A stretch of 64,000 bases of DNA from Colwellia psychrerythraea 34H (GTDB taxonomy: Bacteria; Pseudomonadota; Gammaproteobacteria; Enterobacterales; Alteromonadaceae). Every line of letters starts with the position of its first letter. Within the stretch, counting starts at the first letter, position 1. Positions 55,419-64,000 of this stretch are shown here, one piece after another. Below the pieces are notes generated by a model that saw only the letters and a program-made list of their open reading frames with translations, had not been told where the DNA came from and ran no database searches. The stretch is from positions 1,550,001-1,614,000 of the forward strand of contig NC_003910.7 in the NCBI RefSeq assembly GCF_000012325.1, given 5' to 3'. Position numbers and translations under genes: made by a program.

Positions 55419-57878
55419 ATGATCATGAAAAAAATTGCCTTAGCCCTACTATTAGGTGCGCTAGGAACATCAGTACCTATTGCTCAAGCTGCATCAAGCT
55501 TTCAAGTTGAAGACATCGAAGTTAAAGGTCTTCAACGTGTTGCTTTAGGGGCCGCGTTAACGCATATACCTTTCAATGTCGGTGACGAACTCAATGACTT
55601 TCGAATTTCACAATCTATAAAGGCCTTATACCAAGCCGGTCACTTTAATGATATTAGAGTTTACCGAGATGGTAATCGCTTGGTTTATCGTGTTAGAGAA
55701 CGAGAAACAATAAACGAAATTATTTTTGATGGTAATAGCGATCTTAAAGATGAGCAGCTAACAGAAAGTCTTGATGGTAGTAATATTCGTGTCGGTGAAA
55801 CTCTTGATCGCACCGTCATCTCTGGTATAGAGATGGGCTTAGAGAACTTCTATCACAGTGTGGGTAAATACAATGCGAAAGTGACCGCTAAAGTAACCCA
55901 TTTACCACGAAACCGCGTTAATTTAGAGTTCTCATTTGTTGAGGGTGACTCTGCTGCTATCAAACAAATAAATATTGTTGGTAACGAAGTTTTTTCTGAT
56001 ATAGAAATTCTGGATAAAATTGAGCTAACGTATGATTCCCCTTGGTGGAATTTTATGGCGCAAGACAGATATCAGAAACAAACGTTACAAGGGGATATGG
56101 AAACGATTAATAGTTATTATCTTAATCGCGGCTATTTACGCTTTAAAGTAGACTCCACACAAGTATCAATGACCCCAGATAAAAAAGCGGTCTATATCGC
56201 CCTTAATGTGAGTGAAGGTGAAACTTATAACATTAGTGAAGTTGACTTTGTCGGTGACATGGCTGGTTTTGAAAATACCATCCGTGCTATTAACCCATTA
56301 CAAGCGGACGAGTTATATAACGGTGCAGAAGTTACTTATACTGAAGAAGTTATTAGTAAATTTTTAGGTCGCTATGGTTATGCTTATCCTAAAGTGAGAA
56401 CCATTCCAGAAGTTAATGACGAAAACCATACCGTTAAATTATCAATATCGATTGATCCCGGAAAGCGTGTTTATGTAAATCGCATAAACTTCACAGGTAA
56501 TCATGTTACTGCTGATAACGTATTACGCCGTGAAATGAGACAAATGGAAGGTGCTTGGTTATCTAACAGTGTAGTTGAATCTTCAAAGTCATGGTTACAG
56601 CGTCTACCTTATATGGAGACCGTTGAGTTTGAAACTAAACAAATTGAAGGTGAAGATGATTTAGTCGATATCGACTTTACTGTTAAAGAACAGCCTTCTG
56701 GCTCATTTAATGCTGGTATAGGTTATGGTTCAGAAACAAAGTTAAGCCTTAACGCGGGTGTACAACAAAACAACTTCCTAGGCACGGGTAATCAACTGGG
56801 CTTAAACATTGCCAGAAACAGTTATCAAAAAAATGCCACTATCTCGTACACTGACCCTTACTTTACCGTTGATGCTGTCTCCCTTGGTGGACAAGTTTAT
56901 TACAGTGAATATGATGCTGGTAATGCCAACTTGGTTGAATATAAGAACAAAACCTTCGGCCTAGGTCTTAACTGGGGTTTTCCAGTCAATGAATATCTTC
57001 GCTTAAATTTTGGTGTAGGTTGGAAGTATAACCAAATATCGCAATTAGAAGCGTATGATCAGATTCAAAACTTTTATGATATCTATGCTGATCCTAATGA
57101 CCCCGATGGTCAATTAGCCTTTAAAACGTTAGATTTAAATGCTGGTTTATCACGAAGCACACTAAACCGTGGTACTTTTCCTACGTCAGGTTCACAACAA
57201 CGATTTAATGCGAAAATGACGTCACCAAAGTCTGATTTGCAATACTTCAAACTAAATTATGATGCTAAATTTTATTTCCCATTAACCCGAAGTCAAAAAT
57301 GGTCAGTACTAACTCGTATACAGTTAGGCTACGCCAATGGTTACGGAACCGTTGATGGCAATGATCAATTATTACCTTTCTGGGAGAACTTTAGTGCAGG
57401 TGGCTCAGATTCTTTAAGAGGTTTTGAGAATAACAGTGTTGGACCTCGTGCTATATATCGTAGCCCGAAGCAACTACCTGGTGGGGGCTGTTGTTTAGGT
57501 CCTGACAATGATTCTATTGCGGTATCACAAAGCTCTGTTGGTGGTAATGCTATGGCGCTTGCAGGCTTAGAGTTGATAGTACCAACACCTTTCTTAGACG
57601 AAAGTTACTCAAACAGTGTACGTACCAGTATTTTTTGGGACGCAGGTACTGTTTGGGATACAGAATTTAACATGGCAAGTTATTCAAATTTAGCGCCTGA
57701 AGAGTTTGCTAAAATTGACGACTATTCAGATCCGGGACGTTTTCGTAGCTCTGCAGGTATTTCACTGCAATGGCTTTCGCCAATGGGACCAATGATTTTT
57801 AGTTTCGCTAGATCCGTTAGAGAAGAAGAGGGTGATGATCTATCATTCTTTAGCTTTAACATAGGAAAAACATTTTAA
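55419..57878 (+). CDS. bamA: Outer membrane protein assembly factor BamA
   Basis: BamA inserts beta-barrel proteins into the outer membrane. The 819-residue product has a signal peptide (to about residue 25, IAQAA), five POTRA domains from about 28 to 425 (start FQVEDIEVKGLQRV, later YNISEVDFVGD and RVYVNRINFTGN), and a 16-strand barrel. The conserved loop-6 motif is LRGFENNSVGPR, and the protein ends in Phe (FNIGKTF) as outer-membrane barrels do. Loop 6 continues with a Gly-rich part with two adjacent Cys (GGGCCLGPDND) where E. coli has two separated Cys. The start may be ATG 55419 or 55425. Confidence 0.97.
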   Translation: MIMKKIALALLLGALGTSVPIAQAASSFQVEDIEVKGLQRVALGAALTHIPFNVGDELNDFRISQSIKALYQAGHFNDIRVYRDGNRLVYRVRERETINEIIFDGNSDLKDEQLTESLDGSNIRVGETLDRTVISGIEMGLENFYHSVGKYNAKVTAKVTHLPRNRVNLEFSFVEGDSAAIKQINIVGNEVFSDIEILDKIELTYDSPWWNFMAQDRYQKQTLQGDMETINSYYLNRGYLRFKVDSTQVSMTPDKKAVYIALNVSEGETYNISEVDFVGDMAGFENTIRAINPLQADELYNGAEVTYTEEVISKFLGRYGYAYPKVRTIPEVNDENHTVKLSISIDPGKRVYVNRINFTGNHVTADNVLRREMRQMEGAWLSNSVVESSKSWLQRLPYMETVEFETKQIEGEDDLVDIDFTVKEQPSGSFNAGIGYGSETKLSLNAGVQQNNFLGTGNQLGLNIARNSYQKNATISYTDPYFTVDAVSLGGQVYYSEYDAGNANLVEYKNKTFGLGLNWGFPVNEYLRLNFGVGWKYNQISQLEAYDQIQNFYDIYADPNDPDGQLAFKTLDLNAGLSRSTLNRGTFPTSGSQQRFNAKMTSPKSDLQYFKLNYDAKFYFPLTRSQKWSVLTRIQLGYANGYGTVDGNDQLLPFWENFSAGGSDSLRGFENNSVGPRAIYRSPKQLPGGGCCLGPDNDSIAVSQSSVGGNAMALAGLELIVPTPFLDESYSNSVRTSIFWDAGTVWDTEFNMASYSNLAPEEFAKIDDYSDPGRFRSSAGISLQWLSPMGPMIFSFARSVREEEGDDLSFFSFNIGKTF

Positions 57879-57986
57879 AATGCAGATTTTAGCTGCGTTA
57901 AATGAATTAATCTTGCTATATTAATCGACAGAAATATTTACCTGTGAAAATCGCAAGTAACAAATAATAAATAAAGGGGAACAACG

Positions 57987-58505
57987 TTGAATAAAGTTAT
58001 TAAAACTATGGTTATGGGCGTAGCAGCATCAGGTATGTTATTAGCAAGTTCAGCTATGGCAGCAGATCAAAAAATTGGGGTAGTTAATTTTCAAGAAGTG
58101 ATGAGTAAAATACCGCAAACAGCCGCGCTAATGCAAAGCTTAGAAGCTGAATTTAAAGACGAAAAAGCTATCATTACCCAGCTTGAAAAAGACATTAAAT
58201 ATTACCAAGAAAAACTCAAGCGTGATGGTTCATTAATGAGTGTAAAAGAAAAAGAAGAGCTTAATGTAAAAGTTAAATCTCTATTTCAAGAATACCAGGT
58301 AAAAGGCAAAGCTTTACAAGACAAAGCTAGTCAACGTCAAAACCAAGAAACTAATAAAATCATAGCCTTAGTACGTCAAGCGGTAGACAATATTGCTGTT
58401 AAACAAGATTATGACTTAGTGCTTTCTCAACAAGCGGTTGTTTATGCTAAACCAGATGCTAGCCTTACTGAAATTGTAGTAGAGCAAGTAAGTAAACTTA
58501 AGTAA
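57987..58505 (+). CDS. skp: Periplasmic chaperone Skp (OmpH)
   Basis: Skp is the trimeric jellyfish-shaped chaperone that carries unfolded outer-membrane proteins across the periplasm to BamA. The 172-residue product starts at TTG 57987 behind AAGGGGAA. It has a signal peptide ending SSAMAA (about residue 25), then KIGVVNFQEVMSKIPQ, a long coiled coil (about 50-125, Lys/Gln/Glu-rich) and the C-terminal YDLVLSQQAVVYA. It follows bamA by 108 bp and precedes lpxD, the usual order. Confidence 0.95.
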   Translation: MNKVIKTMVMGVAASGMLLASSAMAADQKIGVVNFQEVMSKIPQTAALMQSLEAEFKDEKAIITQLEKDIKYYQEKLKRDGSLMSVKEKEELNVKVKSLFQEYQVKGKALQDKASQRQNQETNKIIALVRQAVDNIAVKQDYDLVLSQQAVVYAKPDASLTEIVVEQVSKLK

Positions 58506-58563
58506 GCTGCTTAGTTATCATTAAGATAAATAATTTATTACTCATCGCGGTAAAGGCATTATT

Positions 58564-59613
58564 ATGACTTACACGTTAGCTGAAATTGCTATCAAACTAG
58601 ATGCTAAATTGATAGTACCAGCTGCGCTAGATGAGCAAAACGAAGCACTGACTCAAATCAGTGGCTTAGCAACTTTAGCAAAGGCGGGGACAGGGCAAGT
58701 GGCTTTTCTTGCCAATAGCAAGTATCAGCAACAACTTAGCTCAACTAATGCGAGTGCGGTGATTGTCTCTCCTGATGCCGTAGAGGCCTGTCAGGTCAGT
58801 GCTCTTGTCATGGATAACCCTTATATGGGGTATGCCATGCTAGCTAGTTTACTTGATAGTACGCCAAAAGTGTCTTGTGGGATTCATCCCAATGCTGTTA
58901 TTGCCGATGATGTTTTAATCGGTGAAAATGTAAGTGTTGGCGCTAATACAGTTATTGAGTCAGGTGTGCAACTAGCTGATAATGTAAGTATTGGTGCCGG
59001 TTGCTTTATTGGTCATGGGGCTAAAATTGGTGAATCAACGATACTCTGGGCAAATATTACTATTTATCACAGAGTAGAGATTGGTCATCATTGCTTAATT
59101 CAAGCTAGCACTGTTATTGGCTCCGACGGTTTTGGTTATGCGCCGGTAAAAGGGCAGTATAAATGGCATAAAATCCCGCAATTAGGCAGCGTCATTATTG
59201 GCGACCATGTTGAGATTGGCGCTAGTACTACTATTGACCGAGGGGCACTGGATAATACCGAAATAAGAGACGGTGTAATTTTAGATAACCAAATTCAAAT
59301 TGCTCACAATGTTATTGTTGGCGAGAATACCGCCATAGCAGGTTGTACCGTCATTGCAGGTAGCACTGTCATAGGTAAGAATTGTACTATTGCCGGTCTG
59401 GTCGGAGTTAATGGTCATATTACTATTGCTGATAATTGTGTTTTTACTGGCATGTCCATGGTAACCAAGAATATCAGTCAAGCAGGAGTGTATTCTTCTG
59501 GTATGCCAGTAGTACAAAATAAAGAATGGAATAAAACTAATGCCAGAGTTAAGCGACTTGATAGCTTGACTAAACGAGTGAAAGAGTTAGAAAAATTACT
59601 CGCTAAAAACTAG
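58564..59613 (+). CDS. lpxD: UDP-3-O-acylglucosamine N-acyltransferase LpxD
   Basis: LpxD adds the second 3-hydroxyacyl chain in lipid A synthesis. The 349-residue product has an N-terminal uridine-binding domain (to about 100, with GQVAFLANSKYQQQL), then many hexapeptide repeats of the left-handed beta helix (GIHPNAVIADDVLIGENVSVGA and so on, about 105-310), the VIGSDGFGYAPV part and the catalytic His in IQIAHNVIVGE, and a C-terminal helix (KRLDSLTKRVKELEKLL). It is in the lpxD-fabZ-lpxA-lpxB group. Confidence 0.97.
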   Translation: MTYTLAEIAIKLDAKLIVPAALDEQNEALTQISGLATLAKAGTGQVAFLANSKYQQQLSSTNASAVIVSPDAVEACQVSALVMDNPYMGYAMLASLLDSTPKVSCGIHPNAVIADDVLIGENVSVGANTVIESGVQLADNVSIGAGCFIGHGAKIGESTILWANITIYHRVEIGHHCLIQASTVIGSDGFGYAPVKGQYKWHKIPQLGSVIIGDHVEIGASTTIDRGALDNTEIRDGVILDNQIQIAHNVIVGENTAIAGCTVIAGSTVIGKNCTIAGLVGVNGHITIADNCVFTGMSMVTKNISQAGVYSSGMPVVQNKEWNKTNARVKRLDSLTKRVKELEKLLAKN

Positions 59614-59689
59614 CTATTAACCCCGCCAATGCGTAAAATACTCCAAAGTCTTTCTGTCGCTCAACATGAAGCTGACGCAAATATAGTAA

Positions 59690-59720
59690 GCAGTTAGTTA
59701 GTTAACCATTAACTAACTGC
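59690..59720 (+). repeat. Perfect 11-bp inverted repeat between lpxD and fabZ
   Basis: GCAGTTAGTTA and TAACTAACTGC pair around GTTAACCAT, and GTTAACTAAC follows directly, so that another fold (GTTAACC with GTTAAC) is possible. It lies 23 bp ahead of the fabZ start and has no T tract. A role in fabZ translation or message stability is possible. Confidence 0.55.
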
Positions 59721-59743
59721 GTTAACTAACAAGGAATATTCAT

Positions 59744-60196
59744 TTGGAAACTGTAAAAAAACCTATCGATCTTAACGAAATAAAAACGTTAATACCTCAC
59801 AGATACCCAATGTTATTAGTTGATAAAGTAATAGATCATGAACCAGGTAAAACCTTACATGCTATTAAAAATGTCACAATAAATGAGCCTGTATTTACAG
59901 GGCATTTTCCTGAACTAGCCATTTTTCCCGGTGTTTTAATTTTAGAAGCATTAGCACAAGCTACAGGTATCCTTGGTTTTAAAAGCACAGAAGGGCGTGG
60001 TGATAATGAAATGTATTTATTTGCCTCAATAGATAAAGCAAAATTTAAAAAACCTGTGTTACCAGGTGATACCATGCACTTACATGTTGAATTTCTCAAA
60101 GAACGTCGAGGAATGTGGAAGTTTTATGGTGAAGCTAGAGTTGATGGCAAAGTGGTTTGTAGTGCTGACCTTATGTGTGCACGTCGCCCTTTATAG
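59744..60196 (+). CDS. fabZ: 3-hydroxyacyl-ACP dehydratase FabZ
   Basis: FabZ dehydrates 3-hydroxyacyl-ACP in fatty acid elongation and competes with LpxA for its substrate. The 150-residue product starts at TTG 59744 behind AAGGAATA. It has the hot-dog fold motifs [14 protein letters not shown] and the active site with H54 in [21 protein letters not shown] and Glu near 68. Its place between lpxD and lpxA is the conserved one and links lipid A to fatty acid synthesis. Confidence 0.97.
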   Translation: METVKKPIDLNEIKTLIPHRYPMLLVDKVIDHEPGKTLHAIKNVTINEPVFTGHFPELAIFPGVLILEALAQATGILGFKSTEGRGDNEMYLFASIDKAKFKKPVLPGDTMHLHVEFLKERRGMWKFYGEARVDGKVVCSADLMCARRPL

Positions 60197-60257
60197 ACCC
60201 CTATTACAAATATTATTTAGAACAAAAAGCTTACTTACCTATTAGAAGATTAAACGT

Positions 60258-61028
60258 ATGATTCATCCCCAAGCTATTATTGAACCAGGTGCCGTTATTG
60301 GCAAAAATGTGTCTATAGGTCCATGGACTTATATTGCCAGTAATGTTGTGATTGGCGATAACTGTGAAATCAGCTCGCATGTGGTCATTAATGGCCCAAG
60401 CCGTATCGGTAAAGGTAACCGTATATTTCAATTTGCAAGTATTGGTGAAGACTGTCAGGACATTAAATATGACGGTGAGCCAACTGAATTGATCATTGGT
60501 GATAACAATACCTTTCGAGAATCTTGTACTGTTCATCGTGGCACGATTCAAGATAATAGTATTACTCAAATTGGCAGTAATAATTTATTTATGGCCTATA
60601 CCCATGTGGCCCACGATTGTATTGTTGGAAGTCATTGCATTTTCGCAAATAATGCTTCTATTGCTGGTCACGTCCATGTAGGTGACCACGCTATTATTGG
60701 TGGTATGGTAGGTGTTCATCAATTCTGCCATATTGGCGCACATAGTTTTATTGCTGGTAATGCCCTAATACTTAAAGATGTTCCTGCTTATGTTATGGCT
60801 TCAGGTCAACCGGCTAAACCTTTTGGCTTAAACAGTGAAGGTTTAAAACGTCGTGGTTTTGATAAAGAAACCATTCTAACGATAAAACGTGCTTACAAGG
60901 TGTTGTACCGACAAGGGCTTTCTGTTGAAGACGCATTAAGCGCTATCAATGAAATGCCAGCCCAATCTCCAGAATTACAAGCGTTTTGTAATTCAATCAA
61001 AGAATCTAATCGCGGTATCATTCGTTAA
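60258..61028 (+). CDS. lpxA: UDP-N-acetylglucosamine acyltransferase LpxA
   Basis: LpxA attaches the first 3-hydroxyacyl chain to UDP-GlcNAc and so begins lipid A synthesis. The 256-residue product starts with [20 protein letters not shown] and consists of hexapeptide repeats to about 190. The catalytic His corresponds to H119 in [28 protein letters not shown] follows, and a helical C-terminal domain ([13 protein letters not shown]). It follows fabZ by 61 bp. A type B repeat separates it from lpxB. Confidence 0.97.
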   Translation: MIHPQAIIEPGAVIGKNVSIGPWTYIASNVVIGDNCEISSHVVINGPSRIGKGNRIFQFASIGEDCQDIKYDGEPTELIIGDNNTFRESCTVHRGTIQDNSITQIGSNNLFMAYTHVAHDCIVGSHCIFANNASIAGHVHVGDHAIIGGMVGVHQFCHIGAHSFIAGNALILKDVPAYVMASGQPAKPFGLNSEGLKRRGFDKETILTIKRAYKVLYRQGLSVEDALSAINEMPAQSPELQAFCNSIKESNRGIIR

Positions 61029-61072
61029 ACTTAATATGTTAAACATGTGCCGTTAATACCAGTACCGTTATT

Positions 61073-61336
61073 ATACCCAAGCTACCTGAATATGCAGGTT
61101 TCAGCGGGAATTAGAAAGCCTTTAAGCAAGGCATTGATTGAAGAGAAGGGTTGTTCCCTTGTCGAAATCAATAACGCAGCATAAAGCGTTTCTAAACCAG
61201 CCCTGCGGGGACGTCTGAGCAAACCATGTTCTTCGTTGCCTCCTTTTTTAAGGGAATAACCCTTAATAAAATGAGGCTCCTTGATCATGAATCGCTCAAG
61301 CGTCCTGAAACACGTATCTTCAAGTGGCTTGGGTAT
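61073..61336 (+). repeat. 264-bp structured repeat, type B, between lpxA and lpxB
   Basis: It begins ATACCCAAGCTACCTGAATA and ends with the near-complement TCTTCAAGTGGCTTGGGTAT. Its core GGCATTGATTGAAGAGAAGG is shared with the type A copies. The right part folds into a hairpin with GCCTC / GAGGC and TAAGGG / CCCTTA arms. It nearly fills the 343-bp gap inside an otherwise tight operon, so it is probably transcribed with it. No flanking direct repeat is evident. Confidence 0.82.
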
Positions 61337-61371
61337 ATAGGTACAGTTAACTTTAAGTACCTTTAACGTCT

Positions 61372-62553
61372 ATGACTACTCAAAATCAAAACACTCACCA
61401 ACAAACTGTTTTTGCAATGGTTGTTGGTGAACATTCAGGCGATACGCTCGGCGCAGGCCTGATCACTTCCTTACGACAGACTCATCCGCATGCTAAATTT
61501 ATCGGTATTGGCGGACCCAAAATGCTAGCCTTAGGTTTTGAAAGCCTATTCGCTATGGACGAGTTATCGGTCATGGGGTTAGTCGAAGTACTTGGCCGAA
61601 TCAGACGTTTATTACATGTCCGTAAAACCTTAACCGATTTTTTTATTACCAATAAACCCGATGTGTTTATTGGTATTGATGCGCCTGACTTTAATATCGG
61701 TCTAGAATTAAAACTTAAAGTAAAAGGTATTAAAACGGTTCATTATGTTAGTCCGTCAGTCTGGGCTTGGCGTGAAAAACGTATTTTTAAAATCGCCAAA
61801 GCTACTGATATGGTCTTAGCCTTGTTGCCTTTCGAAAAAGCTTTTTATGATAAGCACAATGTTCCTTGTACTTTTGTTGGTCATCCACTTGCGGATGATA
61901 TTCCGATGCAAAGTGATAAAGTTTTAGCCAGAGACAAGCTTGGTTTAGCACAAGATAAAAAAATCTTGGCATTGATGCCAGGTAGTCGTGGTGGTGAGTT
62001 ATCACGTTTACTTGAAGATTTTTTTGAAAGTGCTAAACAATTACAAGCTCAAGATAGTGAACTACTCTTTGTCGCGCCCATGATCAGTGAGCAGCGGGCC
62101 AATCAATTTAATGCCCTTAAAGCTGAACTTGCTCCAGATTTAGATATAGAGATTGTGCTTAATCAAACGCAACAGGTAATGGCTGCCAGTGATTGTTTAT
62201 TAACCGCTTCGGGTACAGTAACCTTAGAAGCTGCTTTAATTAAACGACCCATGGTTATTTGTTATAAATTTAGCCCAATAACCTTTTTCTTAGGCCGTAG
62301 GTTTGTTAAGTTGAAATGGTTCTCTTTACCAAACTTATTAACAAATAAATCTTTAGTCCCTGAATTATTGCAAAAGGATGTTTGCCCTGAAAATATTGTG
62401 CCTTTGGTTAAAGAGCGTCTATATCAGGATCAAAGCCAATTGAATGATAGTTTTACTGCAATACATCAACAACTAAAATGTGATGCGAGTAAACAAGCAG
62501 CTAAGGCTGTACTTGATGTTTTATCTTCGAAACTTTTAAGCAATAACAAATAA
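61372..62553 (+). CDS. lpxB: Lipid A disaccharide synthase LpxB
   Basis: LpxB joins UDP-2,3-diacylglucosamine and lipid X to the lipid A disaccharide. It is a membrane-associated GT-B glycosyltransferase. The 393-residue product shows [34 protein letters not shown], the [14 protein letters not shown] region, [38 protein letters not shown] and [21 protein letters not shown]. About 10 residues at the N-terminus are extra. Its start is 35 bp after the repeat. rnhB follows by 44 bp. Confidence 0.97.
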   Translation: MTTQNQNTHQQTVFAMVVGEHSGDTLGAGLITSLRQTHPHAKFIGIGGPKMLALGFESLFAMDELSVMGLVEVLGRIRRLLHVRKTLTDFFITNKPDVFIGIDAPDFNIGLELKLKVKGIKTVHYVSPSVWAWREKRIFKIAKATDMVLALLPFEKAFYDKHNVPCTFVGHPLADDIPMQSDKVLARDKLGLAQDKKILALMPGSRGGELSRLLEDFFESAKQLQAQDSELLFVAPMISEQRANQFNALKAELAPDLDIEIVLNQTQQVMAASDCLLTASGTVTLEAALIKRPMVICYKFSPITFFLGRRFVKLKWFSLPNLLTNKSLVPELLQKDVCPENIVPLVKERLYQDQSQLNDSFTAIHQQLKCDASKQAAKAVLDVLSSKLLSNNK

Positions 62554-62597
62554 TAACTAACCAATAAGATAAGAATACCTTATCTCGAGTAAATAAT

Positions 62598-63251
62598 ATG
62601 GCGAGTAAGCAAATTTTCCCTGATTTTGAATACCCTATCGCGTATTGCATTGCGGGTGTTGATGAAGTCGGTCGTGGTCCTTTAGTTGGTGATGTGGTTA
62701 CAGCGGCGGTAATTTTAGATCCCGATAACCCGATTGAAGGATTGATGGACTCGAAAAAATTATCAGAAAAGAAGCGTAACTTGTTATCCCTTGAAATAAA
62801 GGAAAAGGCAATCTCTTGGTCATTAGGGCGTGCTTCTCCACAAGAAATTGATACCTTGAATATATTACACGCCACTATGCTTGCGATGCAGCGAGCTGTT
62901 GAAGGACTGAATGTTGAACCTGACTTTGTGCTTGTTGATGGTAATCGTTGTCCTACATTCTTATGCAATGCCAGTGAAAGTAACCAACAAAATTTAAAAA
63001 TTGCTAGCCAAGCGGTAGTGAAAGGTGACGCTAGAGTTACTGAAATAAGTGCTGCGTCTATTATTGCTAAAGTAGCTCGCGATAATGAAATGATAGCCTT
63101 AGACAAACTCCATCCTGAATATGGTTTCGCCAAGCACAAAGGTTACCCAACTAAACTTCATTTAGAAAAAATTATCGAGCATGGCGTACTGGATTGTTAT
63201 CGACAAAGCTTTAAGCCTGTCGCTAGAGTATTAGGTACATACCATGACTGA
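62598..63251 (+). CDS. rnhB: Ribonuclease HII
   Basis: RNase HII cuts RNA in RNA-DNA hybrids and removes single ribonucleotides from DNA. The 217-residue product has the metal site [15 protein letters not shown], the [10 protein letters not shown] motif, the middle Asp region VLVDGNRCP, and [17 protein letters not shown] and HKGYPTKLH near the end. It begins some 15 residues ahead of the conserved core. Its last 8 bp overlap the dnaE start, as in the lpxB-rnhB-dnaE order of E. coli. Confidence 0.97.
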   Translation: MASKQIFPDFEYPIAYCIAGVDEVGRGPLVGDVVTAAVILDPDNPIEGLMDSKKLSEKKRNLLSLEIKEKAISWSLGRASPQEIDTLNILHATMLAMQRAVEGLNVEPDFVLVDGNRCPTFLCNASESNQQNLKIASQAVVKGDARVTEISAASIIAKVARDNEMIALDKLHPEYGFAKHKGYPTKLHLEKIIEHGVLDCYRQSFKPVARVLGTYHD

Positions 63252-64000
63252 TATGCTTAGCGGAGAAATTGCCACAGAAGCAGAACCAAGCGTTTTTGTA
63301 CCGCCAAAATTTATTCATTTACGCGTACATAGTGATTACTCTATGTGTGATGGTTTGAAGAAAGTAAAGCCGATAGTTGCGAAAGCTGTTGAGCTTAATA
63401 TGCCAGCACTTGCCTTAACTGACCAAACTAATTTATGTGGTCTAGTTAAGTACTATCACGCTGCTCATGGCGCAGGAATTAAACCAATTATAGGTTGTGA
63501 TTTTTGGGTGAAAAGTGATGAGTTGGAAGATGAACTGTCACGTATAGTTGTACTTACTACTAACAATGTAGGTTATAAAAATATAACTGAACTTATCTCA
63601 AAAGCCTACATGCGTGGACACATACAAAATAAAGCTGTGATAGATAAGTCGTGGCTGGTTGAATATAAAGAAGGCTTAATCTTACTTTCTGGTGGCCGAG
63701 AAGGTGATATAGGTAAAGCCTTATTAAAAGGGAATACTGAATTAGTTGATGAAATGGTGAGTTTTTATCAGCAACATTTCGATCGTTGTTATTTTCTAGA
63801 GTTAGTCAGAACAGGTCGTAATGATGAAGAAAATTATATCCATCTTGCCGTTGAGCTAGCCGAAAAAGAAAATCTGCCAGTAGTTGCAACTAATGAGGTG
63901 ATGTTTCTTTCCCCAAATGACTTTGATGCCCATGAAATTCGCGTTGCTATTCATGACGGCTTTACCTTAGATGATAAACGTCGACCTAAGCGTTATAGCT
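63244..64000 (+). CDS. dnaE: DNA polymerase III alpha subunit DnaE, 3' part beyond the window
   Basis: DnaE is the replicative polymerase. Only the first 252 codons are here; the frame runs open off the end of the window. After a lead of about 22 residues ([20 protein letters not shown]), longer than in E. coli, the PHP domain begins with [19 protein letters not shown], followed by [19 protein letters not shown] and [23 protein letters not shown] and [12 protein letters not shown]. The ATG at 63244 overlaps the rnhB stop by 8 bp. ATG 63253 would be the other choice. Confidence 0.95.
   Translation, partial: MTDMLSGEIATEAEPSVFVPPKFIHLRVHSDYSMCDGLKKVKPIVAKAVELNMPALALTDQTNLCGLVKYYHAAHGAGIKPIIGCDFWVKSDELEDELSRIVVLTTNNVGYKNITELISKAYMRGHIQNKAVIDKSWLVEYKEGLILLSGGREGDIGKALLKGNTELVDEMVSFYQQHFDRCYFLELVRTGRNDEENYIHLAVELAEKENLPVVATNEVMFLSPNDFDAHEIRVAIHDGFTLDDKRRPKRYS

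Noticed and set aside
62501..63139. 212-codon minus-strand frame opposite rnhB
   Set aside because: Shadow of RNase HII; composition reflects the reverse complement of the conserved gene.

Overview
The window reads as chromosomal DNA of a marine, probably cold-adapted gammaproteobacterium close to Colwellia (order Alteromonadales). Three things suggest this: the low-GC coding sequence, the gene neighbourhoods (fliK to cheW in one run, map facing rpsB, and the pyrH to dnaE envelope cluster), and Shewanella/Vibrio-like small families such as DUF2802, DUF2884 and DUF2986. The genus is inferred from protein resemblance and was not tested by a search.

Positions 1-22,300 form one flagellar and chemotaxis block on the + strand. 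It begins inside fliK and runs fliLMNOPQR-flhB, then flhA behind a sigma-54-type promoter, flhF-flhG-fliA, cheY-cheZ-cheA-cheB, a second stator pair motC-motD, the polar array genes parC-parP, cheW, a terminator and a DUF2802 protein. FlhF/FlhG and ParC/ParP together point to a polar flagellum with a chemoreceptor array held at the same pole. CheA has three copies of an acidic linker motif that resembles the CheY-binding ends of FliM and CheZ.

Positions 22,400-37,200 are mixed housekeeping: mlaA, ribH-nusB-thiL-pgpA, a hibernation factor, an RND efflux adaptor and pump, a 53-residue DUF2986 gene on the minus strand, a membrane protein of unknown function, dbpA, zapE, a DUF2884 protein and a DTW-domain tRNA modification enzyme. 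Positions 37,600-46,350 are mostly on the minus strand: serA, rpiA, a small lipoprotein, the map-glnD-dapD group and a DsbA-like protein.

Positions 46,700-64,000 hold the conserved translation and envelope cluster on the + strand: rpsB (with a structured leader), tsf, pyrH, frr, uppS, cdsA, dxr, rseP, bamA, skp, lpxD, fabZ, lpxA, lpxB, rnhB and the start of dnaE. It links protein synthesis, undecaprenyl and phospholipid precursors, lipid A synthesis and outer-membrane protein assembly.

The least explained content lies between genes. There are six copies of a structured repeat of about 265 bp with terminal inverted repeats (26605, 34834, 37196, 39818, 46389, 61073) and one shorter relative (45509). 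They fall into two terminal-sequence types but share one core and fold plan. Arm sequences differ between copies while staying self-complementary. One copy carries a 48-bp insertion made of two small hairpins, and one is flanked by a 6-bp direct repeat. No CRISPR array, rRNA, tRNA, prophage or intact transposase gene was seen.
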